NCBI GenBank assembly: GCA_041751935.1
Contig: JBGSIA010000101.1
Location: 1-64,000 of the forward strand
Direction: 5' to 3'
DNA from: JBBSJZ01 sp041751935
GTDB taxonomy: Bacteria; Planctomycetota; Planctomycetia; Pirellulales; Pirellulaceae
DNA length: 64,000 nucleotides
The notes under the pieces are model-generated. The model was not told the origin of the DNA, made no database searches, and saw only the letters and a program-made list of their open reading frames with translations. Of this stretch, positions 60,190-64,000 are shown piece by piece. Numbering within the stretch: position 1 is the stretch's first letter; each line of letters begins with the position of its first letter. The position numbers were made by a program, and so were the translations under genes.

Positions 60190-61320
60190 TTATTCTGCGG
60201 CAAGTTCGCCAAGAACCAAGATTTTCGCTCGTTCAGCGGCCGGACCAACGAGCTTAGGAAAATCGTCCGTGATCGCGATCTGGATACGGTCGCGTTGACG
60301 CCACCAGTCGGCAACCTCTTGAGGCAACGCATGCCAGCAATCCGTTTGCTCAGAAAGGTATTGCAGGAACTGCTGATATACTCCCAGTCGGTTCGGCGTA
60401 TCGAGGTAGTCTGGGTGCGTCACCAGCATCGCCATCGCTCGATATCGACGCAAGAAATCGAATTTCTTAATCCAAAGATTGGGCGTGGTTTCGCCGAGCG
60501 ATACGAGCAGCGTGTGGTCTTGCGGTAGAGTGTAAGGCAGTTCGACAAACTTGCCGACGATGAACGGCCACATACCGCCTACACCGCCAGGCATTGCTTG
60601 AAACGGATCCACGTCAAAACAAGACGCGTCATACTCGACGTCAAGAGCTTGCAACCATTGTAGATTCCGATGCACCATCGGAGCCCGAAATCCTGTGCTG
60701 CCATAACTCGCAATCGCGCGGTTGATGGGCTCAACACGGCGGTCGAACGTTCGCCGCGATTCGAACAACCTCCCATCGTGGTTGTAACCGTGCACTCCAA
60801 TTTCATGACCACGTTGTTTCAAGTCATGAAGCAAACCGCTGTCAACTTTATACTTGTATGGAATAAAATTCCAAGACGATCGCAGTCCGAATTTCTCTTC
60901 CAATTGCGCTAACTTGTCGACCAACGAGACGCCAACACTGGTCTCGACATCGTGTGTCAGAACCCCTGCCATCTTATAACGGTCCGGCCAAGGATCAATC
61001 GCAAGCGTGTTCGGTGCAAGCGCTATCGCAGCACGAAAGTCTTGCAAGAATTCCGTCGGCAAGTACCAGTTGGCGGGCACATCGATCCCTTGGTTTCGCC
61101 CTCGTTGTAGCAATTGACGCAGCGGAATTGGGATAAACGGTCGTAGCCGATAATACAACTTGAACTTCGCCGAAAGATACGCCGACGCCGCGTCACGTAA
61201 GTAGTGGTCTCGCAGAACTCCATCTACTGCGCCACCGAACGCAAAACGAGCTTCGAGGGAGGAGGTTACTGGTTGTTCGTCAACGCGGGTACTCGCGTTG
61301 TTGAACATGTTGACACTCAT
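60190..61320 (-). CDS. Polysaccharide deacetylase-like protein
   Basis: 376 residues from ATG 61320. NodB-type fold: the Asp of 'VLTHDVETSVGVSLVDKL' and the metal His pair in 'HEIGVHGYNHDGRLFESRR' are present, followed by 'GFRAPMVHRNLQWLQALDVEYDASCFDVDPF' and a C-terminal 'TLLVSLGETTPNLWIKKFDFLRRYRAMAMLVTHPDYLD'. It belongs to the atypical deacetylases of exopolysaccharide/exosortase loci. No signal peptide, so it may act on a cytoplasmic or lipid-linked intermediate. First of the genes in this locus when read from the right. Confidence 0.85.
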   Translation of the reverse strand: MSVNMFNNASTRVDEQPVTSSLEARFAFGGAVDGVLRDHYLRDAASAYLSAKFKLYYRLRPFIPIPLRQLLQRGRNQGIDVPANWYLPTEFLQDFRAAIALAPNTLAIDPWPDRYKMAGVLTHDVETSVGVSLVDKLAQLEEKFGLRSSWNFIPYKYKVDSGLLHDLKQRGHEIGVHGYNHDGRLFESRRTFDRRVEPINRAIASYGSTGFRAPMVHRNLQWLQALDVEYDASCFDVDPFQAMPGGVGGMWPFIVGKFVELPYTLPQDHTLLVSLGETTPNLWIKKFDFLRRYRAMAMLVTHPDYLDTPNRLGVYQQFLQYLSEQTDCWHALPQEVADWWRQRDRIQIAITDDFPKLVGPAAERAKILVLGELAAE

Positions 61321-61510
61321 GCGTTTGCTTCCACCACCGCGACATTTCGTTGGGTACAACAACTTGACCTTGCTTCGCATGCAATCTCGACCAAACCTCG
61401 CTGGATCGCTGTTGAGAGTTTATCCGCTAACTCGTCCACAAACGGATCGACCATCAAGCCAGCGGCACTCCGATGACGGCATTGCAACGTACGCTTGCGA
61501 CCATCTGCGG

Positions 61511-62770
61511 TCATATTTTCACCACGTCACTGAAGTCTGAATTAATACACTTTTCTTGAGTCAAAAGCCTTTCACTTAATCCAAATAATTCATCATAAAG
61601 TGTCACGAGCCGGACTGATTGATGCTCCCATGTAAGTCCGTTGTCTATCCGGTCGCGGGCGATTGTACCCATATTTTCCCGAAGTGCCGGATCATCCATC
61701 AGTCGGATGGTAGCCAGTGAAAAATCGCCAATGTCGTTATCATTGGCGTACAGCGCCGCCTCGCCAGCCGTCAATTCGTTTTCGCGAGTTCGAAAGCAAA
61801 CGGTTGGTTTTCGAAGCGCCATGTATTCCATCGTTTTAATTGTCGTGCAACTATCGTTGTATGCATTACTCGGATCGGGAGTGAAGCAAATATCAAACGA
61901 CGCAATGTATGCCGGCACAGATGGAAACGGAATCATTCCTGTGAAACGAATTTTGTCTGCTACGTCAAGATCCTGTGCAAGTTGCTTCAACTCGCCGATC
62001 ACCGGGCCGCTACCTACAATTACCGCAATAAAATCCTCTCGCTTGTGCCGGAATCGCAATTCATGCAGCACTCGAATCATGTAGTCAACACCATCTTGAA
62101 GACCGATCACTCCGACATATCCAAGCACGATTTGTCCTGGAACGCGCAGTTCCGGAATTGGCGTGACCTCATTCAGGAAGAACTCGTTTGGCCCATTACG
62201 TACCACCTGACACTTCACTGGATTTGCTCCACAGCGATCAACCTGTATGCCTCGCTGGGTCTCATTGGTGGCAATCAATCTGTCCGCTCGGCGACAGGCT
62301 AATCTCTCAAAAAACAACAGTGTTTTGTAAACAGAATTCGGTCGATCGTCTCCACGTCGCGCAAGATACAACTCCGGCGACAAATCGTGATGATCGAAAA
62401 CAAACTGCTTGCCGATTAACTGATACATGATCGCAATCATCGCTGTCATGTCGGGCGGCGTGTGAACGTGAACCGCATCAAACCCATGACGTACAAGTAC
62501 GAACAGCGAGTAAACCAGCATGACCATCAGGCTGTACCCATACTCGCAAGCATAGCCGATGAATCCGTCAAGCTCATACGCTTTGGGATAACGATAGACA
62601 CGTATGCCGTTGACATATTCAAACCATTTGCTCGACTGACCCGTTGGACAGATAACCGTCACATCATAACCAGCGGCCATCAACGCACCCGTTTCGAGAA
62701 GCACACGGTTGTCGTCAGGAAAGCTCTCGTTCTCCAATAACATCAAAATTCGTTTGCACATGATTTGCAT
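61511..62770 (-). CDS. Glycosyltransferase family 4
   Basis: 419 residues from ATG 62770 (62761 is a close alternative). GT-B fold: N-terminal 'ILMLLENESFPDDNRVLLETGALMAAGYDVTVICP', the acceptor region 'FVFDHHDLSPELY', and the nucleotide-sugar region 'VLGYVGVIGLQDGVDYMIRVLHEL', 'IVGSGPVIGELKQLAQDLDVADKIRFTGMIPF', 'CTTIKTMEYMALRKPTVCF'. 'DALR..E' (E-x7-E-like) lies in 'NPSNAYNDSCTTIKTMEYMA'. Builds a glycan on the inner face of the membrane. It starts 4 nt after the stop of the FemAB gene. Substrate unknown. Confidence 0.9.
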   Translation of the reverse strand: MQIMCKRILMLLENESFPDDNRVLLETGALMAAGYDVTVICPTGQSSKWFEYVNGIRVYRYPKAYELDGFIGYACEYGYSLMVMLVYSLFVLVRHGFDAVHVHTPPDMTAMIAIMYQLIGKQFVFDHHDLSPELYLARRGDDRPNSVYKTLLFFERLACRRADRLIATNETQRGIQVDRCGANPVKCQVVRNGPNEFFLNEVTPIPELRVPGQIVLGYVGVIGLQDGVDYMIRVLHELRFRHKREDFIAVIVGSGPVIGELKQLAQDLDVADKIRFTGMIPFPSVPAYIASFDICFTPDPSNAYNDSCTTIKTMEYMALRKPTVCFRTRENELTAGEAALYANDNDIGDFSLATIRLMDDPALRENMGTIARDRIDNGLTWEHQSVRLVTLYDELFGLSERLLTQEKCINSDFSDVVKI

Positions 62771-62774
62771 AAAA

Positions 62775-63839
62775 CTATTTGACCGCAATGGGTTGGTTGG
62801 GCTGCGGTTTGTCTTGTGAAGCTGACTGCGCGGGTGCTAACAGCCGACGCGCCAATCCGTATGCCTTTTCAGCAACAGACATGGATCGTTTTGCATAAAC
62901 ACGGCGGTAGCGACCATACTCCACCAAGGTTCCGCCGAATCGCGATTTAAATTTCCCGGGTCCATAATCTTCGTTGAGCCAACCGGCACCGCCAAAGTCA
63001 AAAACTTGACAGTCCGTTGCCGCTCGACGTCGTATTGCGTCCCAGACCAAGCAAGAGTTTGCCGCGATTCCAGCAATTCGGACAACTCCGGCGTACCAAT
63101 AGATAACACGACCGCCAAATACCAGATTGCAAATTGACGCGATCGGCATGTTCTCGTAAACGGCAATTCGCATGTCGATTTGCTCTGACGGCAACTCGCG
63201 GCACACAGCCACAAATAGGCTCCTGTCAACCAAAGGGATTCCCGAATGGCCGTAACTCTCTTTCAAATGGTCATACAAAATGTCGAGATCGCTGTACAAA
63301 CTTGCTTCTCGAATGGTCACGCCACGTCTTTCGGCTCGTCGAATGTCACCACGGCACTTGGGATCGACTTGCTGCCATAGCTGCTCTTGCGATGCTGCCA
63401 GATTCAATTCGTAGTTGTTGTAACCAAGACGTTCGTATCCGCATTGGGTAACAGCTTCGTGCAAGGGGCCTGCCCCAAACAGCGGCCGAATTTCTGTGAA
63501 CAGAGTACGGCGGCTCATGAAGTTGTCGTGGTCGCGAACAAGGTCGGCAAGCGCGATTGACCCAATCTCGGAGTCGCTGCATAACGGTTCAGCAAATAAG
63601 ATGGACCGCGCGGCAAATTTACCGAGTGTTCGCATCGTGGAAACACGAACGGCGACAAGCAATGCTTGTATTTTTCCACTTTCAGCGACAGCGGCTTTCG
63701 CCCAAAGCCTATAGCCTTTCGTGGAGGCATAAGCACGGCACATTGCCGCGGTTTGAAATATGCTTCCTCTAGAGTTTGATTGCACGAAATCATCCCAACC
63801 ATCAATCGCATCAAAGGGAATAAACGTGAACTTCTTCAT
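62775..63839 (-). CDS. FemAB/GNAT-like protein of the exopolysaccharide locus
   Basis: 354 residues, start ATG 63839 in an ATGA overlap with the upstream gene. Repeated GNAT-like fold of FemAB-type proteins: 'FVQSNSRGSIFQTAAMCRAYASTKGY', 'NNYELNLAASQEQLWQQVDPKCRGDIRRAERRGVTIREA', 'PIASICNLVFGGRVIYWYAGVV' and 'NSCLVWDAIRRRAATDCQVFDFGGAGWLNEDYGPGKFKSRFGGTLVEYGRYRRV'. Members act in cell-wall or capsule synthesis and often sit in exosortase-linked EPS clusters. Predicted cytoplasmic; substrate unknown. Confidence 0.88.
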   Translation of the reverse strand: MKKFTFIPFDAIDGWDDFVQSNSRGSIFQTAAMCRAYASTKGYRLWAKAAVAESGKIQALLVAVRVSTMRTLGKFAARSILFAEPLCSDSEIGSIALADLVRDHDNFMSRRTLFTEIRPLFGAGPLHEAVTQCGYERLGYNNYELNLAASQEQLWQQVDPKCRGDIRRAERRGVTIREASLYSDLDILYDHLKESYGHSGIPLVDRSLFVAVCRELPSEQIDMRIAVYENMPIASICNLVFGGRVIYWYAGVVRIAGIAANSCLVWDAIRRRAATDCQVFDFGGAGWLNEDYGPGKFKSRFGGTLVEYGRYRRVYAKRSMSVAEKAYGLARRLLAPAQSASQDKPQPNQPIAVK

Positions 63840-64000
63840 GAGAATTCTCCTTGTGGTGATTCCACGTGCGTCGATTCTTGCAATGACGGAGAATTACTCT
63901 TTGTTGAATCATCCACGTGAGCTGACTTACCACACACTTCTCGCATCATCGCTTCGGTTCTCTGCACATTTTTTTGCGAGAAATGCAATTCAGCAAGCTC
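63836..64000 (-). CDS. 3' end of a gene cut by the window edge
   Basis: Fifty-four residues ending 'ESPQGEFS', then TGA overlapping the ATG of the FemAB gene by 4 nt. The text 'LAELHFSQKNVQRTEAMMREVCGK' resembles the C-terminal helices of GT4-type glycosyltransferases, so it is probably another glycosyltransferase, but too little is present to be sure. The rest lies beyond 64000. Confidence 0.7.
   Translation of the reverse strand, partial: ELAELHFSQKNVQRTEAMMREVCGKSAHVDDSTKSNSPSLQESTHVESPQGEFS

Noticed and set aside
1..64000. CRISPR array, rRNA operon or prophage
   Set aside because: No regularly spaced repeats, no rRNA-like sequence and no phage structural genes were found in reading the window.

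Overview
The window looks like a chromosomal segment of a planctomycete of the Rhodopirellula/Pirellula type. This rests on moderate GC, secreted carbohydrate-active proteins, a DUF6807 (PmoA-type) protein, a full MoxR-DUF58-Bat operon, a TPR/TolQ/TolR operon, long proline-rich membrane proteins, frequent non-ATG starts and short intergenic hairpin repeats. Identification is by recognising protein motifs; no database search was possible.

Layout. 1-4.2 kb is a mobile-element and decay zone. It holds the 3' end of a group II intron, a scrap of an IS91-type transposase, a tyrosine recombinase whose reading frame is fused to the tail of a broken SMC-like ATPase, and two small remnants upstream that suggest a dead three-component (ABC-3C-like) defence operon. 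4.7-9.5 kb is one minus-strand housekeeping run, miaA-hisE-hisG-(hypothetical)-dapF-xseA. 9.5-12.3 kb is a Mn/Zn ABC importer with a candidate operator. 12.4-17 kb holds the TIGR03545/TIGR03546 membrane pair, an MFS exporter and a STAS protein. 17.3-23.3 kb holds secreted carbohydrate-related proteins (PL10-like pectate lyase, small sugar-binding-like protein, TIM-barrel hydrolase, DUF6807 protein) with a dead RND pump between them. 23.4-26.3 kb is a membrane protein plus a von Willebrand A (vWA) protein with a TonB-like anchor. lpdA and rpsD follow.

29.0-37.8 kb is the MoxR/Bat operon, with BatB fused to BatC and BatD fused to BatE. 38.6-39.7 kb is a BNR/sialidase-like protein. 39.9-47.4 kb is the most interesting unit: a giant TPR protein, a TolQ/ExbB, a TolR/ExbD and a 943-residue protein. 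That last protein has a TonB/TolA-type membrane anchor (Ser-x3-His), a long Pro/Ala-rich spacer and a C-terminal alpha/alpha-toroid domain resembling squalene-cyclase repeats. The arrangement mirrors CpoB-TolQ-TolR-TolA, but the terminal effector is unusual.

48-50 kb is a decayed DUF11 gene and a gene-poor stretch with a possible very small gene. 49.9-56.9 kb is a long minus-strand essential-gene run (DAHP synthase, tpiA, secG, yicC, gmk, rpoZ, coaC-like flavoprotein, CBS-containing pyrophosphatase, dual-specificity phosphatase). 57.0-60.1 kb is a plus-strand cluster (flavin/PLP-oxidase-like, hypothetical, glcD-like, deoC). 60.2-64 kb is the edge of an exopolysaccharide locus (deacetylase, glycosyltransferase, FemAB-like, and the tail of another gene).
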